From Propionibacterium sp. (lineage in GTDB: Bacteria > Actinomycetota > Actinomycetes > Propionibacteriales > Propionibacteriaceae), in assembly GCA_022837595.1 (NCBI GenBank), contig JALHFX010000038.1, positions 1-19,444 on the forward strand: a stretch of DNA of 19,444 nt, written 5' to 3'. The notes beneath the pieces are model-generated. The model saw only the letters and a list, made by a program, of their open reading frames with translations. It was not told where the DNA came from and made no database searches. Below, piece after piece: positions 7,144 to 14,936 of the stretch (the stretch's first letter is position 1; every line of letters begins with the position of its first letter). A program made the translations under genes and the position numbers.

Positions 7144-9168
7144 ATGAGCGTGGACCCCATAGTCTTGTCGGGTCGCTATCAACTCGAGACCGTCATCGGG
7201 CGCGGTGGGATGGCCGAAGTATGGCGAGCCCGCGATCTGAGGCTCGACCGTCCAGTTGCCATCAAACGGCTGCGCGTGGACCTCGCGACCGACAGCACCT
7301 TCCAAATGCGCTTCCAACGAGAAGCACAGGCAGCTGCCGGACTGAATCATCCAAATATCGTCAGCGTCTACGACACCGGCGAGAAGATCGATCCCGCCTC
7401 CGGTGTCTCGGTGCCCTATATCGTGATGGAGCTCGTCGAGGGCCAGACCTTGCGCGATCTGCTGCGCCAGGGACGCCCGATCGAGCCGCAGCGAGCCTTC
7501 GAATACGAGATCGGTGTTCTCGACGCGCTGAGCTATTCACACAAGCACGACATCGTGCATCGCGATATCAAGCCCGCTAACGTGATGTTGACCAACGGCG
7601 GCCAGATCAAGGTGATGGACTTCGGGATCGCCCGAGCGGTTTCGGACACCTCGGCCACCATGACGCAGACCGCTGCGGTGATCGGCACTGCCCAGTACCT
7701 ATCCCCCGAACAGGCCCGCGGCGAGCAGGTGGACGCCCGTTCCGATATCTACTCGGCCGGCTGCCTGCTCTACGAGCTACTGACCGGACGTCCACCGTTC
7801 GTCGGGGATTCCCCGGTGAGCGTGGCTTACCAGCATGTCCGCGAGATGCCCATCCCGCCGAGCCAGCTCGACCCCGAGATCACGCCCGACATGGACGCGA
7901 TCACCATGAAGGCGCTCGCCAAGCGGACCGACGACCGCTATCAGAGCGCCAAAGAGATGCGGGACGACTGCTGGCGACTGCTTAACGGGCAGATCGTGAC
8001 CGCACAGGCTCCCGCAGCAGCAATCAGCGAGACACGCAGCGAGATGCCGACCCGGGCGCTACCGGCCGGATTGGATCCCGATTACGATCCAGCGGACGAA
8101 GCTGCCATCGAAACCTTCGAATCACATCTCGTGGAGGCCGACGGTTCCGAACTCGATAAACCCAAGCGGAAGATGTCGCCCGCCACGGGAGTGACGATCG
8201 GACTGTTGGTATTGCTGCTGGGTATCCTCGGCTTCTTCGCTTGGCGGGTCGTCGGCAGCAACTCGGAAGACAACAATGTGCAGGTCCCCTCGGTGCTCGG
8301 TCATCTGGAGGATGTAGCCAAAGAGCAGCTGAAGACTGCCCAGTTGACTCCCGAGGTCGTACGAGTATCCGGGCCTGCTGAAGGCAAGGGCACCGTCACC
8401 GCTCAGGATCCACCCGGTGGTCAGACCGTGCTGGTCGGTAGCACGGTGAAGATTACCGTCAACGATGGACCGCCGGTCTCAGAGGTCCCCGCGAGCGTCG
8501 TGGGTAAGCTGCAGGACGAAGCGATCACCGTTCTCAAGCAGGCCGGATTCACCAACGTGGAACCGCTGCCTGCACCTTCTAACCTCGACACGGTCGGCGC
8601 CAGAAAGAACGAAGTGGTCGCGATCTCCCCGGGCGAGGGAGAAATGGTGCCCACGGATCAGAAGATCACGATCTACGTGGCAAGTGGGCGTTTAACTGTG
8701 CCCGACACCATCATCGGAATGCCCGATGTCGATGCGCGTGCGCTGCTACAGCAGGCCGGGTTCACGAACGTCTCCAGCGACTATCTGAAGGCGGGAGACT
8801 CCGACGAGCCGGTCAGCTATGTACGCGGGCAGGTCGTCTATTCTGAGCCCGCCGTCGGATCGCCACTCGATTCTGGCTCCCGGATCATGCTCTGGCTGGC
8901 CTCTGGAGAATCGGAGATGCCTAATCTCATCGGTCTGACGCAGGATGACGCGGAGTCCGAGCTCGAGAAACACGGCTTCGAGAATGTGAACTTTGTCAAC
9001 GGAGATGACCACCACAGCTGGGTGGTGACCGCCCAGTCCGTACCGGCGAATACGGTACGCGAACGTTCGGTCGAAATCACCGTTACCTTGGGTCGGTCAC
9101 CAACATCGCCCAGTTCACCGAGTACAGCGCCGAGCTCTTCGAGTAGCTCCCCGACAGCTGATCGTTGA
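7144..9168 (+). CDS. pknB: Ser/Thr protein kinase PknB with four PASTA domains
   Basis: This 674-residue receptor kinase has a Hanks-type catalytic domain at residues 10-280: glycine loop GRGGMAEV, K41, E60, H139-R-D141 and D159-F-G161. The activation loop TMTQTAAVIGT has threonines at 172, 174 and 176, like the autophosphorylated loop of mycobacterial PknB. A juxtamembrane stretch leads to a membrane helix at about 348-370, then four PASTA repeats (about 379-442, 443-514, 515-588 and 589-651) that bind muropeptides or lipid II. The last 23 residues are almost all Ser, Thr and Pro. AAAGGA at 7131-7136 sits seven bases before the ATG. The 40-base gap after pbpA is the largest within this operon. 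No pknA gene is present, as also in streptomycetes, so this is the only kinase in the cluster. Confidence 0.96.
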   Translation: MSVDPIVLSGRYQLETVIGRGGMAEVWRARDLRLDRPVAIKRLRVDLATDSTFQMRFQREAQAAAGLNHPNIVSVYDTGEKIDPASGVSVPYIVMELVEGQTLRDLLRQGRPIEPQRAFEYEIGVLDALSYSHKHDIVHRDIKPANVMLTNGGQIKVMDFGIARAVSDTSATMTQTAAVIGTAQYLSPEQARGEQVDARSDIYSAGCLLYELLTGRPPFVGDSPVSVAYQHVREMPIPPSQLDPEITPDMDAITMKALAKRTDDRYQSAKEMRDDCWRLLNGQIVTAQAPAAAISETRSEMPTRALPAGLDPDYDPADEAAIETFESHLVEADGSELDKPKRKMSPATGVTIGLLVLLLGILGFFAWRVVGSNSEDNNVQVPSVLGHLEDVAKEQLKTAQLTPEVVRVSGPAEGKGTVTAQDPPGGQTVLVGSTVKITVNDGPPVSEVPASVVGKLQDEAITVLKQAGFTNVEPLPAPSNLDTVGARKNEVVAISPGEGEMVPTDQKITIYVASGRLTVPDTIIGMPDVDARALLQQAGFTNVSSDYLKAGDSDEPVSYVRGQVVYSEPAVGSPLDSGSRIMLWLASGESEMPNLIGLTQDDAESELEKHGFENVNFVNGDDHHSWVVTAQSVPANTVRERSVEITVTLGRSPTSPSSPSTAPSSSSSSPTADR

Positions 9169-9181
9169 CCGAAGCAGGTGC

Positions 9182-9814
9182 TCAGTCGGCAACCATCAAC
9201 GGTCTCAGATCGGTCGCGCGAGCCGGAGCACTCGTGTCGCCGCAGACAGCGAGCCAATTCGCGAGCATTTGGTAACCACCCTGAGTGAGTACCGATTCGG
9301 GATGGAATTGCACCGATTCGATCGGTAACTCGCGGTGGCGCACACCCATAATGACCCCGGTATCGCTCCAGGCGCTCACCTCGAGAGATGCCGGTAGCGT
9401 CTGAGGATCGATCGCCAGCGAGTGATAGCGCGTCGCCGTGAGCGGATTCGGTAGCCCTGCGAAAACTCCTTGTCCGTCATGGTTCACCTGCGAGGTCTTA
9501 CCGTGCACGAGTTCGGGGGCCCGCGTCACCGTCGCTCCCGCAGCTACCGCAATCGCCTGCAGCCCGAGGCAGATTCCGAAGATCGGCCGTTTGCCACCCT
9601 CTTCGCGGACCACATCGACGCAGACGCCGGCTTCCTCGGGGGTACCCGGACCCGGTGAGAGAAGTATCCCGTCGTAGTCGCTCGCCCAATCGGAGGATTC
9701 GAATCTCGGATCGTCATTACGCCAGATATCGACGTCGGCACCGATCTGGGCCAAATAGTTGACCACATTGAAGACGAACGAGTCGTAATTGTCGATGACG
9801 AGGATGCGTGCCAT
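9182..9814 (-). CDS. trpG/pabA: Glutamine amidotransferase subunit of anthranilate or aminodeoxychorismate synthase
   Basis: This 210-residue class I glutamine amidotransferase makes ammonia from glutamine for a chorismate-using partner. The family opening ILVIDNYDSFVFN is intact, as are SPGPGTPEEAG, the nucleophile elbow GIC82LG, the HGKTSQV loop and the catalytic pair H171 and E173 in FHPES. No trpE or pabB gene is adjacent; in other actinobacteria the gene at this place next to pknB stands alone too, so tryptophan and folate roles cannot be separated, and it may serve both. I prefer the ATG at 9814, where the family begins (MARILV); an ATG at 9823 would add three residues but sits too close to GAGGGAG. 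It converges on pknB with only 13 bases between the stops. The DUF881 gene ends 66 bases upstream on the same strand. Confidence 0.9.
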   Translation of the reverse strand: MARILVIDNYDSFVFNVVNYLAQIGADVDIWRNDDPRFESSDWASDYDGILLSPGPGTPEEAGVCVDVVREEGGKRPIFGICLGLQAIAVAAGATVTRAPELVHGKTSQVNHDGQGVFAGLPNPLTATRYHSLAIDPQTLPASLEVSAWSDTGVIMGVRHRELPIESVQFHPESVLTQGGYQMLANWLAVCGDTSAPARATDLRPLMVAD

Positions 9815-9880
9815 GCGCACCATTCTCCCTCACCGTGCCTGCGGCGCGAAAGGCTGCTCAGCTGGGCTGATGGTCAGGGC

Positions 9881-10708
9881 TCAACGCTGTGCTTTGGCCA
9901 CTTTTACTACGGGATCGTTGAATGCCGGCATGGTGACCTGATCGATGCGCTGCTGCTGATAGCCCAGTTGGTAGGCCTTTGCGTATTGTCGGTAGATCTG
10001 TACCGCGTTGTCGGCTGCCAACCCCGCCTCGAGCGCGGCCTGGTCACCGATAGCTGTGATCACATACGGCGGCGCGTAGGGCACACCGTGCAGAACCACC
10101 GTATTACCGACGCATTTAACCGCGGTCGTCGCGATCACGCGCTGATCCTGGATCGTCATTGCCTCGGCGCCGGCGGCGAACAGGGCATTCATCACCCGCT
10201 GAATATCCTGCTCATGAACAACTAGGAGGTCCCCATCGACTCCCGGAGGCGCGAAATCGGCGGGTGCATCGGTGAGCGTGACCCGCACTGCCGGCCCCTC
10301 GACGGCTGCAAGCCCCGCGATCTGGTGCAGTTCCTGCTCGCTGGGATCAGGGCTCGCGATCGGTGCACCCTGAGCTTCAGCGAGTTCCTGGTTCTGTTGA
10401 CGCAATTCCACAGCCCTGGAGGCCAGCTCGGTTCTACGTTGTTCTGCCTGAGACACCAACTCGGCCAGATCGCTGGTCCGGTCGGGACGTAGATCGCTAC
10501 CTTGGGCGGTGCTCGCCGTTGCTCCGATCAGCAGCCCGGCAAGCAGGCCGACAATCAACTTCAGCAGTCCGCTGCGTATCCTGCTGGACGCCGGAGGCTG
10601 AGGAGTCTGATCGCTGGTGAGATCAGCATCCGGATCGGCCTCGTCGTCGAGGGATCGCGCCGGACCTGGAAGACCGAACGAATCGATCCTGTTCTCCGCG
10701 GCCCCCAT
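9881..10708 (-). CDS. DUF881-family membrane-anchored protein
   Basis: This 275-residue protein has a charged cytosolic N-terminus, one membrane helix (about 47-67, GLLKLIVGLLAGLLIGATAS), a coiled-coil stretch (about 78-113, rich in E, Q and R) and a C-terminal DUF881 domain outside the cell (about 120-270, with TIQDQRVIATTAVKC and NTVVLHG). The mycobacterial counterpart sits at the same place between crgA and the amidotransferase gene. DUF881 proteins occur with division and sporulation genes in Gram-positives; no reaction is assigned. The ATG at 10708 has no ribosome binding site but lies exactly seven bases after TAGGCT (the minus-strand reading of 10716-10721), so it may be leaderless. 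The frame stays open to 10978, but that extension is Ser-rich, unlike the family, and runs antisense to crgA. Confidence 0.85.
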   Translation of the reverse strand: MGAAENRIDSFGLPGPARSLDDEADPDADLTSDQTPQPPASSRIRSGLLKLIVGLLAGLLIGATASTAQGSDLRPDRTSDLAELVSQAEQRRTELASRAVELRQQNQELAEAQGAPIASPDPSEQELHQIAGLAAVEGPAVRVTLTDAPADFAPPGVDGDLLVVHEQDIQRVMNALFAAGAEAMTIQDQRVIATTAVKCVGNTVVLHGVPYAPPYVITAIGDQAALEAGLAADNAVQIYRQYAKAYQLGYQQQRIDQVTMPAFNDPVVKVAKAQR

Positions 10709-10715
10709 GCCGCCC

Positions 10716-10721
10716 AGCCTA
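10716..10721 (-). promoter_or_regulatory. Candidate -10 element for a leaderless DUF881 transcript
   Basis: Read on the minus strand, TAGGCT fits TAnnnT and is followed by seven bases and then the ATG at 10708. This spacing would place the transcription start on the first base of the start codon. No clear -35 is visible, and no Shine-Dalgarno sequence lies ahead of the ATG. Confidence 0.35.
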
Positions 10722-10807
10722 CCGTTGCACAGAAACCTCAGCACCGAGGTTGGCGACCGCTGACCATCATCCGCGGCAGCCAGTGGTTGCGTTTCTACCG
10801 GGCTGGA

Positions 10808-10837
10808 TTGGGACGAACAGTCATCAGCGGTCATACT
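10808..10837 (+). promoter_or_regulatory. Candidate crgA promoter (TTGGGA-N18-CATACT)
   Basis: TTGGGA at 10808-10813 matches four of six -35 positions, and CATACT at 10832-10837 matches four of six -10 positions, with an 18-base spacer. Transcription would start near 10844. That leaves a leader of about 64 bases before the GTG at 10908, or allows a leaderless start at the GTG at 10845. Confidence 0.4.
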
Positions 10838-10907
10838 GGAAGCAGTGGCGATGCTCGCCACCGAAGATGAATCAGATGAAAGACATGTCGTCCGAGGAGC
10901 AAACGAA

Positions 10908-11198
10908 GTGCCCGAATCGAAGGTCCGCAAACAGGCTGCCGAGAAGAAGCTGGGCAAGACGAGAGCAAAGCTCGACAAACAAGGCTCCCAGAATAAGCAT
11001 GGCTCGGCCGCGGCAGGAACGCGTGACTGGGTGCCGTGGGTCTTCGTCCCGGCTGGCCTGCTGGGCGTCCTGTGGCTGATCGTCTTCTACATCGCCGGTA
11101 ACCAGGTGCCCGGCATGCGGGACCTTCACAACTGGAACTATCTCATCGGTATCGGCCTGATCGCGACATCGTTCGGCGTCGCGACCTTGTGGAAGTGA
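10908..11198 (+). CDS. crgA: Cell division protein CrgA
   Basis: This 96-residue protein has two membrane helices (about 41-63 and 77-95) joined by a short outer loop ending in HNWNY, and a basic cytosolic N-terminus beginning PESKVRK. Mycobacterial CrgA is 93 residues with the same plan and opens with a similar PKSKVRK. CrgA is an actinobacterial divisome protein that helps recruit or stabilise FtsI and FtsQ and inhibits premature FtsZ ring formation in streptomycetes. GTG at 10908 is preceded by GAGGAG (about 10894-10899) and fits the family start. An in-frame GTG at 10845 would add 21 acidic residues (see findings). It faces the Mrp operon tail to tail, 43 bases away, and is divergent from the DUF881 gene. 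Confidence 0.88.
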   Translation: MPESKVRKQAAEKKLGKTRAKLDKQGSQNKHGSAAAGTRDWVPWVFVPAGLLGVLWLIVFYIAGNQVPGMRDLHNWNYLIGIGLIATSFGVATLWK

Positions 11199-11229
11199 GC
11201 TCTTCGGCGGCCATAGGACAGGCTCGACC

Positions 11230-11249
11230 AAAAAAGACCGGTCAGGTCT
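11230..11249 (-). terminator. Rho-independent terminator of the Mrp operon
   Basis: On the minus strand AGACC (11249-11245), a five-base loop and GGTCT (11239-11235) form a short stem followed by a run of six T (positions 11235-11230). The loop contains the mrpG stop codon, so the hairpin overlaps the end of the gene. The stem is only five pairs, but its position and the T-run fit an intrinsic terminator. Confidence 0.5.
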
Positions 11250-11646
11250 GCTGCTTTGGGTCGGTTACCGATTCGTCGGAGTACCCGTCTTGGACGAGAT
11301 GTCTGCGGGCACGCTCAATATCTTCGCCGTATTCGTCCACGATGATCGCGTCATCGTCCTGCTGCCTCAGCCGATAGGTCGCCCGCCCGAGCATATGTGC
11401 CGAGACCGGTGCCGCGATGAACTGCATGATCACCACGAGCAGCAGCGTCGCGGCCACGTTTGCCCGCTGCATCACCAACGCCAGTCCCCCGCACATCACC
11501 ACCAGACCAAGCACTTGCGGTTTAGTCGCCGCATGCATCCGCGCGAACAGCGAACTCAGCCTTATCATGCCCAGCGCGGTGACGAAGGTCAGGGCAACTC
11601 CAGCGGCAATCAATATGACCCCGACAACCTGTAGCCAGACGATCAT
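11242..11646 (-). CDS. mrpG: Mrp antiporter subunit G
   Basis: This is a 134-residue subunit of the Mrp (Mnh/Pha) Na+/H+ antiporter complex. Three membrane helices cover about residues 4-24, 45-60 and 65-86, with the family segment GMIRLSSLFARMHAATKPQVLG between the first two. The domain ends near residue 90. The remaining 44 residues are hydrophilic and acidic (QQDDDAIIVDEYGEDIERA), making it somewhat longer than the Bacillus subunit. It is the last gene of the operon: its ATG overlaps the mrpF stop by four bases (ATGA) and is preceded by a strong AGGAGGAG inside mrpF. A terminator-like hairpin overlaps its stop. Confidence 0.92.
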   Translation of the reverse strand: MIVWLQVVGVILIAAGVALTFVTALGMIRLSSLFARMHAATKPQVLGLVVMCGGLALVMQRANVAATLLLVVIMQFIAAPVSAHMLGRATYRLRQQDDDAIIVDEYGEDIERARRHLVQDGYSDESVTDPKQQT

Positions 11647-12050
11647 CTCGTCTCCTCCTGCAGATCGAAGCCGTCGGTAGCGACACCTGAATCGTCCTGG
11701 TCGGCGTCCGCGTGCACCGGCTCGTCGTCATCGGCGAGCTCTATTTCGTCCGCTCGGGCAGCTTCCTCTGCAGATAGGAGCTGACTTTCACCGATTGACT
11801 CCGCGCGTGAGAAGCGCGCGATCGTTGTTGAGCCAATGAAACCGACCGAGGCCAAGACCACCAGAAGCGGGAGCAGATCGACGCGTCCGGTTATGGCCAT
11901 GAGAACCACCACGATGCCGACCGACGCGGCGGTGATCACGTCGAGAGCCACTGCGCGATCGAGGTTGCTCGGCCCGCGCTCGAGCCGGACCAAGACGATC
12001 CCCATGCTGACCACCAGCACCGCGAAGCAGACCGATAAGACGGCGGTCAT
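11643..12050 (-). CDS. mrpF: Mrp antiporter subunit F
   Basis: This is a 135-residue subunit with three membrane helices (about 3-21, 36-54 and 58-76). The conserved loop RLERGPSNLDRAVALD carries D31 and D37, in the region where MrpF has an essential aspartate. The usual length is about 95 residues. The extra 55 or so are a strongly acidic cytosolic tail (EEAARADEIELADDDEP and onward, mostly D, E and A). The ATG at 12050 overlaps the mrpE stop as ATGA and has AGGTGGAG upstream. The family assignment is firm from sequence and from its place between mrpE and mrpG. Confidence 0.93.
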   Translation of the reverse strand: MTAVLSVCFAVLVVSMGIVLVRLERGPSNLDRAVALDVITAASVGIVVVLMAITGRVDLLPLLVVLASVGFIGSTTIARFSRAESIGESQLLSAEEAARADEIELADDDEPVHADADQDDSGVATDGFDLQEETR

Positions 12051-12727
12051 GATAACTCCACCTCGTTCGAGTCAGCTGGCTTATTCTTGGCTTCCGCAAG
12101 CCGGCGAGCTTTGAACTCGGCCATCTCGGCTTCGGTCAGACGTCCGGCCTTCATCGATCCGCCCGGTCGGAAACCTGCAATCATCAGTTCCTCGTCAGTC
12201 GCCAGCGCCCTCAGGATCCGTTCCTCCTGTTCAAGAACTCGAGCGTGCGCGTCATCGAGTGCCTCACGGCTTTCGATATCGAAGAGGTGGATATAGAGCA
12301 TTCCGGTCATCCGGTGTGCATCGACCACGATGGAGCCAGGTACCAGCGCAGTGAAACCCGCGGTTGCAGCCAGGAAACCATCTGAATGCGCGCGGGTCTG
12401 GACCCGAATGATCGCTTCGCGTGGTTTCTTCCCGCGGAGGATAGTCCAGGCGATCTGTGTCGCGGCCACCACAACGTCTTTGGCGAAGACCACGGCCAGA
12501 CGTAGTAATGCGATCGGGCGGATGACCAGGCGTCTACGCGGGCCTCGCGGCATCGGGACGAAGAACGCGATGATGACCGAGAGTGTTAACCCTGCGACCA
12601 CGTTTCCCCAGCTCAGGTCGCCCCAAAGCAGTACCCACATCAATGTCAGCATCGCCAGACTGAGCGGGGAAACTCGATCGCGCCAGGAGTCGACGAAACT
12701 CCGACGGGGTCCACCTGTGGCAGTCAT
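12047..12727 (-). CDS. mrpE: Mrp antiporter subunit E
   Basis: This is a 226-residue subunit with N-terminal membrane helices (about 22-38, 41-59 and 72-97) followed by the conserved cytosolic domain of MrpE (REAIIRVQ..., ALVPGSIVVDAH, MLYIHLFDIE). MrpE helps assemble the antiporter. It is about 70 residues longer than Bacillus MrpE: roughly 20 are an N-terminal extension and about 50 a charged C-terminal helix (EAEMAEFKARRLAEAKNK) not seen in the short forms. The start overlaps the mrpD stop by four bases (ATGA), with GAGGGGGGTGAG upstream. It is surrounded by its partner genes in the standard order. Confidence 0.93.
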   Translation of the reverse strand: MTATGGPRRSFVDSWRDRVSPLSLAMLTLMWVLLWGDLSWGNVVAGLTLSVIIAFFVPMPRGPRRRLVIRPIALLRLAVVFAKDVVVAATQIAWTILRGKKPREAIIRVQTRAHSDGFLAATAGFTALVPGSIVVDAHRMTGMLYIHLFDIESREALDDAHARVLEQEERILRALATDEELMIAGFRPGGSMKAGRLTEAEMAEFKARRLAEAKNKPADSNEVELS

Positions 12728-14397
12728 CGCTCACCCCCCTCGGTCGTGTCGGTATCCGACGACTCTGTGTGCTCCGATGAGTCGGCCCCAGACAGCGGTG
12801 ACTTCGCGACAGACGGCGTCGGTAGCGACGGTGTCGGCCCGTCTTCGCCGACACCGGGATCAACCGTGTCGTGGGAAGACCCGGTGCCGCGCACAGTGTC
12901 GGGAAGCACTGCCGAAATATACGGCTCCTGCTCGCGGAGTTCGACGGCCGCATTGTGGGCATATCGATAGATCGGGCCTGCCAGCAGCGCCAGCAACACC
13001 GACGCGGCGACGAGCAGCACGGTTGCGAAGGTCATGGTCCACGGGACCGGGGGGCGCTCGGTGATCGGTTCGGTGCTGGTCTGCCAGAATGCCATATTCC
13101 AGGCCCGCAACAAGGCGTAAAGAGTGAGCAGCGAGGTCACTAGCCCTCCGGCGATCATCGTCCACTCAAGTGCGCCGCCCGCTTGCGCGGAGGCCTCGAT
13201 GAGACCGACCTTGCCCAGAAAACCCGACATCGGCGGTACGCCTGCGAGGTTGAGCGCGGGGATCAAGTAGACGACTGCCAGGAACGGCCAGAGTTTCAAT
13301 AACGAGCCGAGTTTGGTCAGCGAGGTACTACCGCCGACACGCTCCATCAGGCCGGCGACCAGGAAGAGCGCGGTCTGGACGATGATGTGGTGCGCAGTGT
13401 AGTAAATCGCCGCCGTGAGTCCGCCGACGGTACCGATACCCACACCCCAAAGCATGTAACCGATATGGGAGACCAGGGTGAAGGAGAGCAGACGTTTGAT
13501 GTCGTCCTGCGCCACCGCACCGAGGATGCCGATGACCATGGTGGCCAAGGCGATGATCAGTAGCGCGTTATCGAGTCCCGGATCCGCGAAGAGCGTGCTC
13601 TGGGTGCGGATGATTGCGTAGATACCTACCTTGGTCAGCAAGCCGGCGAAAACGGCGGTGACCGGTGCTGGAGCTGTCGGGTAAGAGTCCGGTAACCAGG
13701 CGGAGAGCGGGAAAACTGCGGCCTTGACGCCGAACGCCACCATCAGCATGACCTCGATCAGCTGTGCGGTGGCCGGGTCGATGCTGTCCATACGCAGGGC
13801 GATCTGAGCCATATTGACCGTGCCGACCGCACCGTAAACCATCGCGAGCGCGATCAGGAAGATCGTCGAGCTGACTACTGAGACCACCACGTAGACCGTG
13901 CCCGAACGGATACGTTCACGACTGCTGCCCAGGGTGATCAGCACAAAACTCGAGACGAGCAGGATCTCGAAGCCAACGTAGAGATTGAAGAGATCACCGG
14001 TCAGAAAGGCGTTCGAAACACCAGCAGACAGAATCAGAAAGGTCGGCTGAAAGACTGTGATCGGCAGCCGTTTACCCTCGACGGGATCCTGGGTGAAGGA
14101 GTAGATGAGCACGCAAAGCGTCACGAATACCGAGACCACCAGCATCATGGCGCTGAGTCTGTCGGCTACCAGCGTGATACCCACCGGAGCCGACCACCCG
14201 CCGACATCAAGGGTCAGAGGTCCACGCATCGACAGATAGGCGATGAAGACCGCGGCCACCTGGACGATGCCCAGCGCGAGCAACGACACCACGCGCTGGG
14301 CCGTGTGATGGCGAGCTAGCAGCAGCGCGAGCGCGGCAGCGGCGAATGGCAGCAGCACCGGGATGCCCAGCACCCAGGACCAATCGGCGGGATTCAC
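12724..14397 (-). CDS. mrpD: Mrp antiporter subunit D (NuoL/M/N-like proton-translocating subunit)
   Basis: This 557-residue polytopic protein is related to the antiporter-like subunits of respiratory complex I. The functional charges are present: E144 in NLYVGFEILLVS, K225 in FGVKAAVFPLSAWLPD and K256 in GLLTKVGIYAII. About fourteen hydrophobic segments span residues 8-480. The last 72 residues (486-557) form a hydrophilic tail rich in Ser, Thr, Pro, Asp and Glu, ending with TESSDTDTTEGGER; the Bacillus protein is about 493 residues. The start codon is GTG at 14397, overlapping the mrpC stop as GTGA, behind a G-rich ribosome binding site. With MrpA it forms the ion-conducting arm of the complex in the cell membrane. 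Confidence 0.95.
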   Translation of the reverse strand: MNPADWSWVLGIPVLLPFAAAALALLLARHHTAQRVVSLLALGIVQVAAVFIAYLSMRGPLTLDVGGWSAPVGITLVADRLSAMMLVVSVFVTLCVLIYSFTQDPVEGKRLPITVFQPTFLILSAGVSNAFLTGDLFNLYVGFEILLVSSFVLITLGSSRERIRSGTVYVVVSVVSSTIFLIALAMVYGAVGTVNMAQIALRMDSIDPATAQLIEVMLMVAFGVKAAVFPLSAWLPDSYPTAPAPVTAVFAGLLTKVGIYAIIRTQSTLFADPGLDNALLIIALATMVIGILGAVAQDDIKRLLSFTLVSHIGYMLWGVGIGTVGGLTAAIYYTAHHIIVQTALFLVAGLMERVGGSTSLTKLGSLLKLWPFLAVVYLIPALNLAGVPPMSGFLGKVGLIEASAQAGGALEWTMIAGGLVTSLLTLYALLRAWNMAFWQTSTEPITERPPVPWTMTFATVLLVAASVLLALLAGPIYRYAHNAAVELREQEPYISAVLPDTVRGTGSSHDTVDPGVGEDGPTPSLPTPSVAKSPLSGADSSEHTESSDTDTTEGGER

Positions 14398-14936
14398 TGA
14401 GGCGCACCCCCACCCCGTCGACCTCGACGATGATGGAGCCGCTTCATCGCTCGCAGCCGGGTCGAGTCCGTCGCAGCCGGCAAATCTTCGGTCTCGTCGA
14501 AGACGCTGGCGGCCTGTTCGTCCAGGCTGGCGCCCGAGTCGTCGGTGACCCGCTCGGCTACCGTGTCACGCATCGCTGCGAGTGCGATCCGGCGGTCCTC
14601 GCGGTCATCTTGTACTTCGTCGTTTCCGTTGAGTTGCCAACTGCGGTAGGCCATGGCGAGCATGAAGGCGGTGAGCGCGAGCCCGATGACGATCGCAGTG
14701 AGCACCATCGCCTGCGGTAGTGGATCGGCCATCTCGGAGACTTCGGACTGGCCGAGGATTGGCGGAGCCCCGGCCCGCCCGCCGGACATCAACAGCAGCA
14801 CGTTCACGCCATAGGTGATCAGGCTGGCGCCGATCACGATGCGACTCAGCGAACGTTCGAGCACGAGCACCACACCAGTACCGACGAGCACGCCGACCAG
14901 GATGAGCAGCGCCAAAGAAGGGGCCATGTCGATCAC
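14394..14936 (-). CDS. mrpC: Mrp antiporter subunit C (NuoK-like)
   Basis: This is a 180-residue subunit whose first 100 residues form three membrane helices (about 5-27, 31-51 and 75-98) and match MrpC/NuoK (GASLITYGVNVLLL, then LPQAMVLTAIVIGLALTAF). Typical MrpC is about 113 residues. The other 80 are a cytosolic tail, first acidic (NDEVQDDRED, DETEDLPAATD) and then basic at the end (RLHHRRGRRG). The GTG at 14936 overlaps the mrpA stop as GTGA and has AAGGTGAGG seven bases upstream; an ATG at 14927 would shorten the protein by three residues. The end overlaps mrpD by four bases. Confidence 0.93.
   Translation of the reverse strand: MIDMAPSLALLILVGVLVGTGVVLVLERSLSRIVIGASLITYGVNVLLLMSGGRAGAPPILGQSEVSEMADPLPQAMVLTAIVIGLALTAFMLAMAYRSWQLNGNDEVQDDREDRRIALAAMRDTVAERVTDDSGASLDEQAASVFDETEDLPAATDSTRLRAMKRLHHRRGRRGGGAPQ

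Noticed and set aside
10709..10978. N-terminal extension of the DUF881 protein by 90 residues
   Set aside because: The extra residues are Ser- and Ala-rich, do not match the family, run antisense to the crgA start, and an ATG at 10708 fits the expected N-terminus.
12330..13064. A 244-codon open frame on the plus strand across mrpE and mrpD
   Set aside because: It is Arg- and Thr-rich with no domain, antisense to two certain genes, and a typical shadow frame in GC-rich DNA.
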